Shown: positions 1 to 7,937 of the stretch, one piece after another | How the letters are laid out: the number at the start of each line of letters is the position of its first letter | Position numbering within the stretch: the stretch's first letter is position 1 | Assembly (NCBI GenBank): GCA_022866195.1 | Contig: JALHUF010000670.1 | Location: 1-10,680, forward strand | Source of the DNA: Terriglobia bacterium | GTDB taxonomy: Bacteria; Acidobacteriota; Terriglobia; UBA7540 | Length of the DNA: 10,680 bases | Direction: 5' to 3' | The notes under the pieces: generated by a model | Seen by the model: the letters and a program-made list of their open reading frames with translations, nothing else | What the model was told of the DNA's origin: nothing | Databases searched by the model: none | Made by a program: the position numbers and the translations under genes

Positions 1-3000
1 AGACCGGCCGGCTCGGCGTGGAGTTCCTGTCGGCACTGCGCGACATGGTGCGCGTGGTCAGATTCGGCACGGGCCAGGGCGACCTCAGCTTCCGCGCGCT
101 TTTCGCGGCGCGCGTCGAGTTCGGCACGCGCGGCATCAAGCCACGGGCTAAGTTCATCGCGGCGGGCCCGCGCGGCATGAGATTCCTCTTCCAGCAGGCG
201 CTGTTGGGTGCGGGTGGCCAGTTGTTCGCTTTCCAGCTCGCTGACCCACATCTTGTTCTGTTCCGTCTCCTGCGCTAACTGCCTTAGTTCTTCGCCCCAG
301 TTCTGGCACTGCTCCGCGAGCCGTGCCAGCCGCGCCTGGATCTCCTCGTCCCGCGCGTGCAGCCGCGCCCGTTCGGACTCCAAGGCACGGGTGCGCTCTT
401 CCAGGGCGCTGGCACGCGCTTGAGCCTCGACCAGGTCTTGGGTGAGCTTATCGAGCTGAGAACGGAGTTCGCGGACCCCGCTGGCGGCCCGGGCGACCTC
501 CTCCTCGCGCTGGAAGCGCTCCGTGGCGGCATCCCCGAGCTGGGTGCGCAGCTCCGCCTGGCGCGTTTGGACCGCCTGCTGTTCCCCTTCGAGACTGGCG
601 GCCTCGTCGCGCAGAACGCCGAGCCGCTCCGTGGCCCGGTCAAAGGCCTCACGCGTTTGCCGCAGTTTCTCGTTGGCGAGCACCGCTTTCTTTTCGGCCT
701 CGAGTTTGCTGCCGCTCAGGCAGCGCGAATCTTCTTCCAGTTGTGTGGCGCGCGCGGTGGCTTCCTCGAGCGCAGCCTCGGCTTTCTGGACGCTTGATTT
801 CAGCTCCGCTGTGCGACGTTCCAGGGTGCGGAAATCCCGGCGCAGCGCCAGCGGCCCCGCGCTCTTACCCTTGCCGCCCGCCACCAGCCGGTGATGGTAG
901 TGTTCGCCACTGGTCGTCAGGAAATGACAATCCGGATAAGTTCCCGCCAGGCGCTCGGCAGCCGCGGCGTCCTCCACCACGTAAGCGTTCGCCAAGGAGA
1001 GCAGGGCGATGTCCCCATTCAAGCCCAGGCGCGACTCAAAGCGCACCAGATCTTGGACGGCGGTCAGCACGCCGCGGGCGTTGCGAATTTCCTGGTCATC
1101 GCGACCGTTCGCGTGACCGTTGGCAGAGAAGCGGGTCACAAAGAAGGTTGAGCGTCCCGTCCCTTCGCTCCGGAGCAACGAGATTCCCGAGCGCGCTTCC
1201 TCGTGGTGCTCAACCACCACGCAGTCCAATTCCGTCTGGAGAAATTCCTCCACCACCTCTTCATAGCCGGGAGCGACTTCGACGAAATCGGCCAGCACGC
1301 CCAGGGGGTGAAAATCGTGGCCATTCCCCGAACCATTGCCGGCAAGCAGCCGGCGCACACTTTCTGTGGAGTAAGCGTGCCGCGCCAGAGATTCCTCCAG
1401 GGTCTGCTTGCGCGCCAGCGCCGCCGAAAAATCCTGGCGCAGGCTTTCCAGTTCGGACCGGCGAGTGACCTGCTCCGCGCGCGCCCGCTCCAGGGCTGCG
1501 GCGGTTTGGGCCAGCGACTGGGCGAGATCTGCCAGCGCGCTCTGGTCTCGCTGTTGTTCCCATCCGAAAGCCTCCCGCGCGGCGGTCAGGTGCTGGTATT
1601 CCTGTTCCGCGGCGGCCCGCTCCGTCGCCGCACGTGCCGCCTGGCGATCGAGCGCCAACCCCATCTCTTCCGCTTGGACAAGCTGGTTGCGCAGGTCTGC
1701 CAGCTGGCTTACCGCCTCGAGCAACGCCTGGCGGCAGGCTTCGACCTGAGCCTCGCCCTGGGCGAGTTCCGTCCCCACCTCGTCCTGACGCGCCAGCAGT
1801 TGCTGAACCGTTTCCTGTGCCGTGGCCCAGTCTTGCCGGAGCCTTTCCGCCTGGAGGGCGCGGTCCGCAGCTTCGAGGGCGAGGGCGGCGAGCTGGGCCT
1901 GAAGTTCCTGCGTCTCCGCCGTTGCCTCCACGCTCCGGGCCTCAAGCGCGGCCGTCTGCTGTTGCACCTGCGCGATCCGCGAGTTCAGGCGTTCGCGTTC
2001 CAGCTCACCCTGAGCCACCGTCTCCCGCAGTTCGGTCAAACGGCTTTCCAATTCCTCATGGCGGATGGCTGCGGCTTTCTGCTCGCGGTCAATCTCTTCC
2101 AGCCGCTGGCTCGCTTCAGAACAGGAATTGAGGAGCGCGGCTGAAACCTCCCGGAGCCGCTGGCATTCAGCTTCGAGCGCCATCAGCCGGGACGTCAGCG
2201 TCACCTTCAGGCGACCGCGCAACTCGTCGTTCAGTTCGCGATAGCGGCGAGCCTTCGAGGCTTGACGCTTGAGCGAATTCACCTGCTTGGTGACTTCTTC
2301 CAGGATGTCGGTAATGCGGGCAAGATTTTGCCGTGAGGTTTCCAGTCTCGCCTCGGCCAGGCGCTTGCGGGTCTTATATTTCGAAACTCCCGCGGCCTCC
2401 TCGATAATCAAGCGGCGGTCGGAAGGCCTGGAGCTGAGAATCTGGCCAATGCGGCCTTGCTCGATGATGGCGTAGGACTCCGGTCCCAGGCCTGTCCCCA
2501 TGAATAAGTCCTGGATGTCGCGCAGGCGGCAGAGTTCGCCATTGATGAAGTACTCGCTCTCCCCGGAACGGAACAGGCGCCGGGTGACGATGATCTCGCC
2601 TGCGCGGTGCTGAATTGCCTGCGGGCGTGACGCCTCAACGGTTGTATCTCCGTTGGACCCTCCGGTTTCCGCCTCTGCCTGGACCAGCGACGCCGCCGAT
2701 TCGGGAAAGAGGTTTTCCTGCGGGCTTTCTTCAATCGCTCCACCATCGGCTTGCAGGAACTCGGGGTCGATGAGCGTCAGGCTTACTTCCGCCCTGCTGG
2801 TGGCCGGGCGCGCGCTCGTGCCGTTAAAAATGACGTCAGCCATGCGCTCGCCCCGTAGCGACCGTGCACTTTGTTCGCCCAGGACCCAACTGATGGCGTC
2901 CGCCAGGTTCGATTTGCCGCAGCCGTTCGGTCCTACAATCGCCGCAATGCCGTCGGCAAAGGCCAGGCGTGTGCGATCGGCGAAGGATTTGAAGCCGAGC

Positions 3001-3026
3001 AATTCCACCCTTTTTAGTTTGTACAA
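1..3026 (-). CDS. smc: Chromosome segregation ATPase SMC (C-terminus beyond the window)
   Basis: Structural maintenance of chromosomes protein, the DNA-entrapping ATPase that condenses and segregates the chromosome, normally as a dimer with ScpA/ScpB. About 1008 residues are visible without an in-frame stop. The N-terminal head has the family opening KRVELLGFKSF, Walker A GPNGCGKS (residues 32-39), Q-loop WVLGEQS (47-53), and the conserved GTGLGPESYAIIEQGRI (177-193) and EEAAGVSKYK (209-218). A first coiled-coil arm runs from about 220 to 550, the hinge from about 576 to 725 (GVLADFVEV at its start, GGKGKSAGPL at its end), then the returning arm. The last 170-190 residues (signature motif, Walker B) lie past the left edge. 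The TTG start at 3026 is chosen because GGAGG lies 8 bases upstream, an in-frame stop lies near 3073, and no ATG is available; a GTG at 3008 is a weaker alternative. The head carries a low-complexity insertion at about 91-142. Confidence 0.96.
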   Translation of the reverse strand, partial: MYKLKRVELLGFKSFADRTRLAFADGIAAIVGPNGCGKSNLADAISWVLGEQSARSLRGERMADVIFNGTSARPATSRAEVSLTLIDPEFLQADGGAIEESPQENLFPESAASLVQAEAETGGSNGDTTVEASRPQAIQHRAGEIIVTRRLFRSGESEYFINGELCRLRDIQDLFMGTGLGPESYAIIEQGRIGQILSSRPSDRRLIIEEAAGVSKYKTRKRLAEARLETSRQNLARITDILEEVTKQVNSLKRQASKARRYRELNDELRGRLKVTLTSRLMALEAECQRLREVSAALLNSCSEASQRLEEIDREQKAAAIRHEELESRLTELRETVAQGELERERLNSRIAQVQQQTAALEARSVEATAETQELQAQLAALALEAADRALQAERLRQDWATAQETVQQLLARQDEVGTELAQGEAQVEACRQALLEAVSQLADLRNQLVQAEEMGLALDRQAARAATERAAAEQEYQHLTAAREAFGWEQQRDQSALADLAQSLAQTAAALERARAEQVTRRSELESLRQDFSAALARKQTLEESLARHAYSTESVRRLLAGNGSGNGHDFHPLGVLADFVEVAPGYEEVVEEFLQTELDCVVVEHHEEARSGISLLRSEGTGRSTFFVTRFSANGHANGRDDQEIRNARGVLTAVQDLVRFESRLGLNGDIALLSLANAYVVEDAAAAERLAGTYPDCHFLTTSGEHYHHRLVAGGKGKSAGPLALRRDFRTLERRTAELKSSVQKAEAALEEATARATQLEEDSRCLSGSKLEAEKKAVLANEKLRQTREAFDRATERLGVLRDEAASLEGEQQAVQTRQAELRTQLGDAATERFQREEEVARAASGVRELRSQLDKLTQDLVEAQARASALEERTRALESERARLHARDEEIQARLARLAEQCQNWGEELRQLAQETEQNKMWVSELESEQLATRTQQRLLEEESHAARARRDELSPWLDAARAELDARREKRAEAEVALARAESDHAHHVAQCRQELHAEPAG

Positions 3027-3032
3027 TTCACA

Positions 3033-3041
3033 CCCCTCCCC
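3033..3041 (-). promoter_or_regulatory. Shine-Dalgarno sequence of smc
   Basis: On the minus strand a purine run containing GGGGAGGGG lies just upstream of the TTG at 3026; its GGAGG core is 8 bases from that codon. This decides the start, because no ATG precedes the conserved KRVELLGF segment in frame. Confidence 0.6.
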
Positions 3042-3268
3042 AGCGGTCTGCCAGGACCTGCTTGGCGCAAAGCACTAGCGAGAGAGAAATGAGCACCAAA
3101 TCTCCAACCGGGCTACCGGCGAGGCCCCACCCACCTGCCGGGGACTTTGCGTCTCCCCGCGAGAGCGGAGAACGACGTTATCTTGCGAGCCCCCCAGGTT
3201 TCGACCCGGTCATCCAATCTGGCGCAAAAAGGAATGGCTGACGCGAGAATCCCCGTTACGTCGAGACA

Positions 3269-3297
3269 AACCTAGCACGAAAAAAGGCCTCTGTAAA
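3269..3297 (-). promoter_or_regulatory. Candidate sigma-70-type promoter for smc
   Basis: On the minus strand TTTACA (plus 3292-3297) is followed after exactly 17 bases by TAGGTT (plus 3269-3274). TAGGTT is preceded by TGC, an extended -10. The -35 matches the consensus at 5 of 6 positions, and the -10 keeps the key first, second and last bases. Transcription would begin near 3262, leaving a leader of about 235 bases before smc. It was identified by eye, and promoters of this phylum are poorly characterised. Confidence 0.33.
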
Positions 3298-3371
3298 GCA
3301 AAAACCACAAGATTCTGGGGGGTTGGCGCGGGGTAGCGCTAAATGTGGGGGAGGCGGGCGGCGATCTCTTT

Positions 3372-3387
3372 CCGCCCCCTCGGGCGG
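3372..3387 (-). terminator. GC-rich hairpin downstream of the hydrolase
   Basis: On the minus strand CCGCCC, a four-base GAGG loop and GGGCGG form a perfect 6-bp stem about 28 bases after the hydrolase stop codon. No U-tract follows, so it is not a classical intrinsic terminator. It may protect the 3' end or act with another factor. Confidence 0.3.
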
Positions 3388-3414
3388 CTTGGGCCGAGGA
3401 AGTGGGCGGATGGG

Positions 3415-4464
3415 TCAGGCTTTCCCTGGGAGTTTGACTAAGTATCCGTCCATCCACGCCAGGATGAGCTGGCGCATCTCTGGCAGCTCAACGTGGCCGC
3501 AATCGAACAATTCGATGCGGCAGTCTTCCTCCCGTCCGTACTGGCGGTAGAGAGGCAACAGGTAATCGCGGACTTTCTCCACCCCCGCGGGCGGCGTCAG
3601 GTCGTCCCGGCGTCCGTTCACGCTCAGGCGCGGGCGGGGGACAATCAATTCATTGATCTGCGCTGTCGAGAAATGGTTTAGTAGGCTAGGAACGTAGTAG
3701 TAGATACCGTGGCCTTTCAGGTTGTGGTTCCGGATCAACTCTGCGAAGTCCGTGAGGCAGCAGACATCCAGACAGAGGCGGACGCGTGGGTTCAGCGCCG
3801 CCAACCACCAGGCCTTGGTGGAGCCCATGGACATGCCCAAGGCACCCAGGCGCGGGGGATCGACTTCGGGCCGGCTGGCCAGGTAATCGAGCGCGCGCAC
3901 TTCGTCGAACATCATCATGCCCCAGAGAACCTGGCCCTTCCAGAGCATCAGCTTGAAGGCGTCTTCTTCCCCCGTGTGCCCGTTGGCCACGTGCTTGCGC
4001 TCGCCAAAGCACCAGCTATCGATGGCCAGGGTGACTAGGCCCTTCTCCGCACACACCGGCGCATAGGCTGGCTGGGCTTCATCGCCGATGAGCAGTTGCT
4101 CTTTCCCCAGGTCGTGCATGCCACCGTGCCAGTGGATGAACAGCAGGCCTGGGGCGGGCTTCTGCCGCCGATCAGGAATCAGGAGTAACGCTGGCACAGG
4201 CTCTGCGCCATTCAGGTCCAGCACGAGGCGCTCGAGCGTGTAGCCGTCGTGCTTCTCAGTCTTGACGACCTTGGCCGGAGCGGGCTTGTGTTGCCAGGGC
4301 AAGTCGCCCAGCAGGCTCCAGAGTTCCTTGCGGCGCTTCTCCTGGTAGGCCCTGAATTCCTCTCGCGACGCGTCCGTGCTCGATGATTTGCTCATAGCCA
4401 ACCCAGCTCCCATTGTCAGTATCGTGGCGGAATATTTGAGGAAGTCTCTTCGGCGGGTGCTCGT
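3415..4464 (-). CDS. Alpha/beta hydrolase (dienelactone hydrolase/esterase-like) with Tat signal peptide
   Basis: Serine hydrolase of the alpha/beta fold; the substrate cannot be read from sequence, but an ester is likely. Numbering from the ACG at 4464 (349 residues), the nucleophile is S212 in GMSMG, the acid is D287 or D288 in NGRRDDLTPP, and the base is H324 in DCGHVE. FIHWHGG (109-115) is the usual oxyanion-strand region. The first ATG in frame is 4413 (332 residues) and a second is at 4395. However, the 17 codons before 4413 read STRRRDFLK followed by a hydrophobic stretch ending GAGLA, a textbook twin-arginine signal peptide. AGGAGG lies 6 bases before the ACG, and an in-frame TAG closes the frame two codons further up. 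I therefore place the original start at 4464 and infer export to the periplasm. The ACG may be a rare start, a start-loss mutation or a base error. The gene follows gcvPB by 121 bases on the same strand, with no obvious functional link to it. Confidence 0.87.
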   Translation of the reverse strand, partial: TSTRRRDFLKYSATILTMGAGLAMSKSSSTDASREEFRAYQEKRRKELWSLLGDLPWQHKPAPAKVVKTEKHDGYTLERLVLDLNGAEPVPALLLIPDRRQKPAPGLLFIHWHGGMHDLGKEQLLIGDEAQPAYAPVCAEKGLVTLAIDSWCFGERKHVANGHTGEEDAFKLMLWKGQVLWGMMMFDEVRALDYLASRPEVDPPRLGALGMSMGSTKAWWLAALNPRVRLCLDVCCLTDFAELIRNHNLKGHGIYYYVPSLLNHFSTAQINELIVPRPRLSVNGRRDDLTPPAGVEKVRDYLLPLYRQYGREEDCRIELFDCGHVELPEMRQLILAWMDGYLVKLPGKA

Positions 4465-4470
4465 AAGCTA

Positions 4471-4476
4471 CCTCCT
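4471..4476 (-). promoter_or_regulatory. Strong Shine-Dalgarno sequence before the ACG/Tat start
   Basis: A perfect AGGAGG on the minus strand is separated by 6 bases from the ACG at 4464-4462. It is 57 bases from the first ATG at 4413, too far to serve that codon, so it argues that translation began at the Tat signal peptide. Confidence 0.6.
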
Positions 4477-4509
4477 GGCTACCCTTGGGGCTCAACCACA
4501 AGTCCTTAT

Positions 4510-4582
4510 ACCACCAAGACCCAAAGCCACCGGGGAGTTTTTCCTGGACAGTTCATCCATTGTGCTCTGGTGCCCTGGTGGT
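4510..4582 (-). other. Long imperfect hairpin after gcvPB
   Basis: Three bases after the gcvPB stop codon, the minus-strand transcript reads ACCACCAGGGCACCAGAG (plus 4565-4582). After a 38-base loop it reads CTTTGGGTCTTGGTGGT (plus 4510-4526). These arms pair over 17 base pairs with one bulged A and three G-U pairs. There is no U-tract, so it may act as a 3'-end stabiliser or processing site, or be a decayed inverted repeat. It separates the gcv genes from the hydrolase. Confidence 0.5.
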
Positions 4583-4585
4583 GAC

Positions 4586-6076
4586 CTATTCCGGCTTCCA
4601 GCGCAGGAGGGGCTTGCGCGCCGCGGTCGCCTCGTCGAGGCGGGAGATGCGCGTCGTGTGCGGGGCTTTGAGGACAAACGGCGGGTCTTCTTCGATCTCC
4701 GCCGCAATGGAGCGCATCGCCTCGATGAAGTTGTCCAGCTCCGCTTGGCTGGCGCTCTCGGTGGGCTCGATCATCAGCGCGCCCGAGACGATGAGCGGGA
4801 ACGCGGTGGTGTAAGGATGGAACCCGTAGTCAATCAGGCGCTTGGCGATATCCATGGTGCGCACGCCGCGCGCGGCCTGCCGGCGGTCGGAAAAGACGCA
4901 TTCGTGCATGCAAGCCTGATCGTAGGGCAACTCGTAAACATCCTGCAAGCGGCTCATCACGTAGTTGGCGTTGAGCACGGCGTCTTCGGTGGTCTGCCGC
5001 AGGCCTTCCGGGCCATTGGCGAGGATGTAGGCTAGAGCGCGGACAACCACCCCGAAGTTGCCATAGAACGCCCGCACGCGACCGATACTCTTCGGCCGGT
5101 CGTAGTCCAGGCGGTAGCTTCCGTCAGTGGACTGTTCGATGGTCGGTACCGGCAGATAGGGTTCGAGGCCGCGCTTGACGGCAACCGGGCCGGAGCCGGG
5201 GCCCCCGCCGCCATGAGGTGTGGAAAAGGTCTTGTGGAGGTTCAGATGCAGGACATCCACGCCAAAGTCCGCCGGGCGAGCGACACCCACAAGAGCGTTC
5301 ATGTTCGCCCCGTCCATGTAAACCAGCCCGCCCCTGGCGTGAACCAGGCTCGAGATCTCCCGGATCTGGGTCTCGAAGATGCCCAGCGTATTGGGATTCG
5401 TCAGCATTAACCCCGCGACGTCTTCGGTCAGCGCGCGGTCGAGTTCGGCCAGGTCAACGCAGCCGCGCGCGTTGGACTTGATGTTTCTCACTTCATAGCC
5501 TGAGATGGTGGCGCTGGCGGGGTTAGTGCCGTGGGCTGAGTCAGGCACAAGGATATGCTTGCGCGGGTTGCCGCGATCGGCCAGGCAAGCGCGGATGAGA
5601 AGAATGCCGGTGAGCTCACCCTGCGCGCCGGCCGCCGGCTGCAGCGAGACGGCGTCCATGCCGGTGATTTCCGCCAGGCACCGTGCAGCCTCGTGCAGGA
5701 TTCTCAGGCAGCCTTGCGTCAGTGACTCCGGGGTGTAGGGATGATCTGTCGCCAGGCCCTCCAGGCTTGCCACCACCTCGTTGATCCGCGGGTTGTACTT
5801 CATGGTGCACGAACCCAGAGGATAGAGACCCGTGTCCACCCCGTAATTCCACGTGGAGAGCCGCGTGAAGTGGCGGATAACTTCCAACTCGGATACTTCG
5901 GGGAAACCTTCCACATCCGCGCGGTGAAGCCCCTTGCCCAGTAGCTCTTCGGCGCAGACGGTAGGCACGTCCAGGGGAGGGAGTTCGACGCCGGATTTCC
6001 CCGGAGAACTCACCTCGAAGATCAAATCCTCGTTGCGCGTGACGTGCGGTCGCGCCTGGCGAATGCGGTTTTCCAT
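4586..6076 (-). CDS. gcvPB: Glycine dehydrogenase (decarboxylating) subunit 2, P-protein beta chain
   Basis: The PLP-binding half of the two-chain P-protein, which decarboxylates glycine and passes the aminomethyl group to lipoyl-H protein. Family markers, counted from the ATG at 6076 (496 residues), are YPLGSCTMKYNPR (85-97), QPAAGAQGEL (146-155), DSAHGTNPAS (179-188), MDGANMNA (254-261), and the Schiff-base lysine K282 in LHLNLHKTFSTPHGGGGPG. The ATG at 6076 gives the usual subunit 2 opening (…RPHVTRNEDLIFE…) and normal length, but it has no clear Shine-Dalgarno. The frame stays open upstream to an ATG at 6208, inside gcvPA, and a GTG at 6145 would overlap the gcvPA stop, so coupled initiation further up is possible. 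The gap to the gcvPA stop is 61 bases. Confidence 0.96.
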   Translation of the reverse strand: MENRIRQARPHVTRNEDLIFEVSSPGKSGVELPPLDVPTVCAEELLGKGLHRADVEGFPEVSELEVIRHFTRLSTWNYGVDTGLYPLGSCTMKYNPRINEVVASLEGLATDHPYTPESLTQGCLRILHEAARCLAEITGMDAVSLQPAAGAQGELTGILLIRACLADRGNPRKHILVPDSAHGTNPASATISGYEVRNIKSNARGCVDLAELDRALTEDVAGLMLTNPNTLGIFETQIREISSLVHARGGLVYMDGANMNALVGVARPADFGVDVLHLNLHKTFSTPHGGGGPGSGPVAVKRGLEPYLPVPTIEQSTDGSYRLDYDRPKSIGRVRAFYGNFGVVVRALAYILANGPEGLRQTTEDAVLNANYVMSRLQDVYELPYDQACMHECVFSDRRQAARGVRTMDIAKRLIDYGFHPYTTAFPLIVSGALMIEPTESASQAELDNFIEAMRSIAAEIEEDPPFVLKAPHTTRISRLDEATAARKPLLRWKPE

Positions 6077-6137
6077 GTCTTTGGCGACGCTTGGCGCCTG
6101 CCCCGGCTCGCCGGGCAGCGCCGAATGCCGGCGGCGG

Positions 6138-7505
6138 TCATCCACGGCAAGCCGGGAAAGGTAGACCGCCGCTATAGTAACGACGACATACTTCCGCTGT
6201 GCGATCAATTGCCGCCTTGCTCACGGTCTCGGTGACGCACACCAAGAGGTGATTTGCCAACTCGGGATAGAACTTCCGCAGATTCAATCCGCCAATCACC
6301 TTCTCCGCGCGCAGTGCGGCCAGCAATTCCTCCCCCTCGGCGGGGACTTGGACCACAAACTCGTTGAAATAGGGAGCGCCAAAGGGTGTGGCCATGCCCG
6401 GGACCGTGCACAGTTGCTGCGCGGCGTAGTGCGCCTTGGCCAGGTTATGCTCAGCCAGCGCCTTCAAACCTCTTTTCCCCAGCAGGCTGAGGTAAATGGT
6501 CGCGGCCAACGCGCAGAGTGATTGGTTGGTGCAGATGTTGGAGGTTGCCTTCTCGCGGCGGATGTGTTGCTCGCGCGTGGCCAGAGTCAGCACGAATCCC
6601 CGCCGACCCTTGCTATCTCGCGTCTGGCCGACCAGCCGGCCCGGCATCTGCCGCAGGAACTTCTCGCGCGTGGCCAAGAAGCCGAGGTAGGGGCCGCCGA
6701 AGGCTACCGGAACACCGAAGGATTGGGCTTCGCCACAGACGATGTCCGCCTCCGCCGGCGGCCGAACGATGCCGAGCGAAAGCGGTTCCGTAATGGCGAC
6801 AATCAGCAGCGAGTTGCTCCGGTGAGCGATCTCGGCGATTGGAGCGGCGTCCTCGAGGGTTCCGAAGAAATTCGGCGACTGAATCACGACCGCCGCCGTC
6901 TCGCGCTCCAGTGCTGCCTGGAGCTGGTCGAGATTCACCCGGCCTGAGGCGGCATATCCGATCTCCTTGACCTCCACGCCCTGATGGCGAACGTAAGTCC
7001 TAAGGACTTCGCGGTATTCGGGATGAAGCGTCCGAGCCACCACCACCCGTTCCCGGCGCGTAATACGCAGCGCCATCAGCACCGCCTCCGTGGCCGCCGT
7101 CGAGCCGTCGTAGAGGGAGGCGTTGGCAACCTCCTGGCCCGTCAGTTGCGTCATCAGCGTCTGGAACTCGAACATCGCCTGCAAGGTCCCTTGCGCAATC
7201 TCGGCTTGGTAGGGCGTGTAGGCGGTGAAGAACTCGCCGCGCGATAGCAGCGCGTCAATACTCACCGGCCGGTAATGCGCATAGGCGCCGGCGCCGAGCA
7301 ACGAGACGTATTCGCGGCTACTCTCGCTGGCTGCCTGGCGGAAGAATGCCAGGATCTCCGGCTCCGAGAGTGGTCCGGGAAGATTCAAGCGGCCCCGGAG
7401 TCTGAGTTCCTCAGGGATTTGAGCAAAGAGTTCTTCAATCGCTTGGTGGCCCGTGGCCTCGAGCATGGCGGCGCGCTCGGCGGGCGAATTGGGGAGGTAA
7501 CGCAT
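6138..7505 (-). CDS. gcvPA: Glycine dehydrogenase (decarboxylating) subunit 1, P-protein alpha chain
   Basis: Partner chain of GcvPB in the heterotetrameric P-protein of the glycine cleavage system. It is 455 residues from the ATG at 7505, close to the usual subunit 1 length. Recognisable family segments are MRYLPN at the start, GAGAYAHYRP (71-80), the highly conserved FFTAYTPYQAEIAQG (92-106), ANASLYDGSTAATEA (127-141), FGGPYLGFLATREKFLRQMPGRLVG in the middle, and RREKATSNICTNQ, typical of P-proteins. Its ATG shares one base with the TGA of gcvH (TGATG), which points to translational coupling. The frame is open upstream through gcvH, but those extra residues are gcvH read out of frame. Confidence 0.97.
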   Translation of the reverse strand: MRYLPNSPAERAAMLEATGHQAIEELFAQIPEELRLRGRLNLPGPLSEPEILAFFRQAASESSREYVSLLGAGAYAHYRPVSIDALLSRGEFFTAYTPYQAEIAQGTLQAMFEFQTLMTQLTGQEVANASLYDGSTAATEAVLMALRITRRERVVVARTLHPEYREVLRTYVRHQGVEVKEIGYAASGRVNLDQLQAALERETAAVVIQSPNFFGTLEDAAPIAEIAHRSNSLLIVAITEPLSLGIVRPPAEADIVCGEAQSFGVPVAFGGPYLGFLATREKFLRQMPGRLVGQTRDSKGRRGFVLTLATREQHIRREKATSNICTNQSLCALAATIYLSLLGKRGLKALAEHNLAKAHYAAQQLCTVPGMATPFGAPYFNEFVVQVPAEGEELLAALRAEKVIGGLNLRKFYPELANHLLVCVTETVSKAAIDRTAEVCRRYYSGGLPFPACRG

Positions 7506-7894
7506 CAGTGGGCTTTTTCCTGGCGGATGTACGCCTCGTACTCGTCGGCACTCATGAGGCTTTCGATCTCGCGGCGGTCGGAGAGCCGCACGCGGATCAG
7601 CCACGCCTCACCGTGCGGATCGGCGTTGAGCATCTCGGGATTGGCCTGGACCTTGGGGTTGGCGGCCGTGACCTCGCCGTTGACGGGGGAATAGATCTCG
7701 GAGACCGCCTTCACGGATTCCACCGTCCCGAAGGATTCACCGGCCGTGACATGGTCGCCGACCTTTGGCAGTTCGACGAAAACGACGTCGCCCAATTCCT
7801 TCTGGGCGTATTCCGTGATGCCGATGGTACCAATGGACTCGTCCACGCGGATCCATTCGTGTTCTTTGGTGTAGAGAAACTCTTGAGGATACAT
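7505..7894 (-). CDS. gcvH: Glycine cleavage system H protein
   Basis: Lipoyl carrier that shuttles the aminomethyl and reduced dithiol groups between the P, T and L proteins. It has 129 residues, the standard length. The opening reads YTKEHEWIRV (8-17), and the lipoylation site is K62 in GTVESVKAVSEIYSPVNGEV (56-75). The C-terminal part NADPHGEAWLIRV is also typical. The ATG at 7894 is preferred. A GTG four codons upstream (7906) would have the GGGGA run almost touching it, whereas the ATG has GGGGAG 11 bases before it. It lies 64 bases after gcvT and overlaps gcvPA by one base. Confidence 0.97.
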   Translation of the reverse strand: MYPQEFLYTKEHEWIRVDESIGTIGITEYAQKELGDVVFVELPKVGDHVTAGESFGTVESVKAVSEIYSPVNGEVTAANPKVQANPEMLNADPHGEAWLIRVRLSDRREIESLMSADEYEAYIRQEKAH

Positions 7895-7937
7895 GAAAGA
7901 TGTCACTCCCCTTTGGCACTCAAGTTCCGACCCCGAG

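Larger units (their letters stand above)
3027..3414. other. 388-base gap between the hydrolase and smc
   Basis: I see no convincing gene here. The gap holds the smc ribosome binding site, a candidate promoter (3269-3297, minus), a GC-rich hairpin just after the hydrolase stop (3372-3387), and a small hairpin at 3152-3171 in the presumed smc leader whose CCGC/GCGG stem closes a GAGA loop on the plus strand. Short open frames crossing the region have no recognisable product. A GGTTTCGACC string near 3198-3207 superficially resembles a tRNA T-loop, but its flanks do not pair. Confidence 0.5.

Noticed and set aside
284..652. Minus-strand frame within smc suggesting a frameshift
   Set aside because: The smc frame itself reads through without a stop and keeps its heptad-like composition on both sides; this frame is merely an offset shadow.
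1203..2144. 313-codon plus-strand frame opposite smc
   Set aside because: Antisense to the continuous SMC coiled coil; its Leu/Arg-rich composition is what reverse-reading Glu/Gln/Ala-rich codons gives.
3180..3240. tRNA-like T-loop string GGTTTCGACC
   Set aside because: The flanks do not form a 5-bp T-stem, and no acceptor or anticodon arm can be drawn on either strand.
3281..3300. T6 run as an intrinsic terminator after the hydrolase
   Set aside because: The run is preceded only by the 6-base palindrome AGGCCT, not by a GC-rich stem-loop, and it overlaps the better-supported smc promoter.
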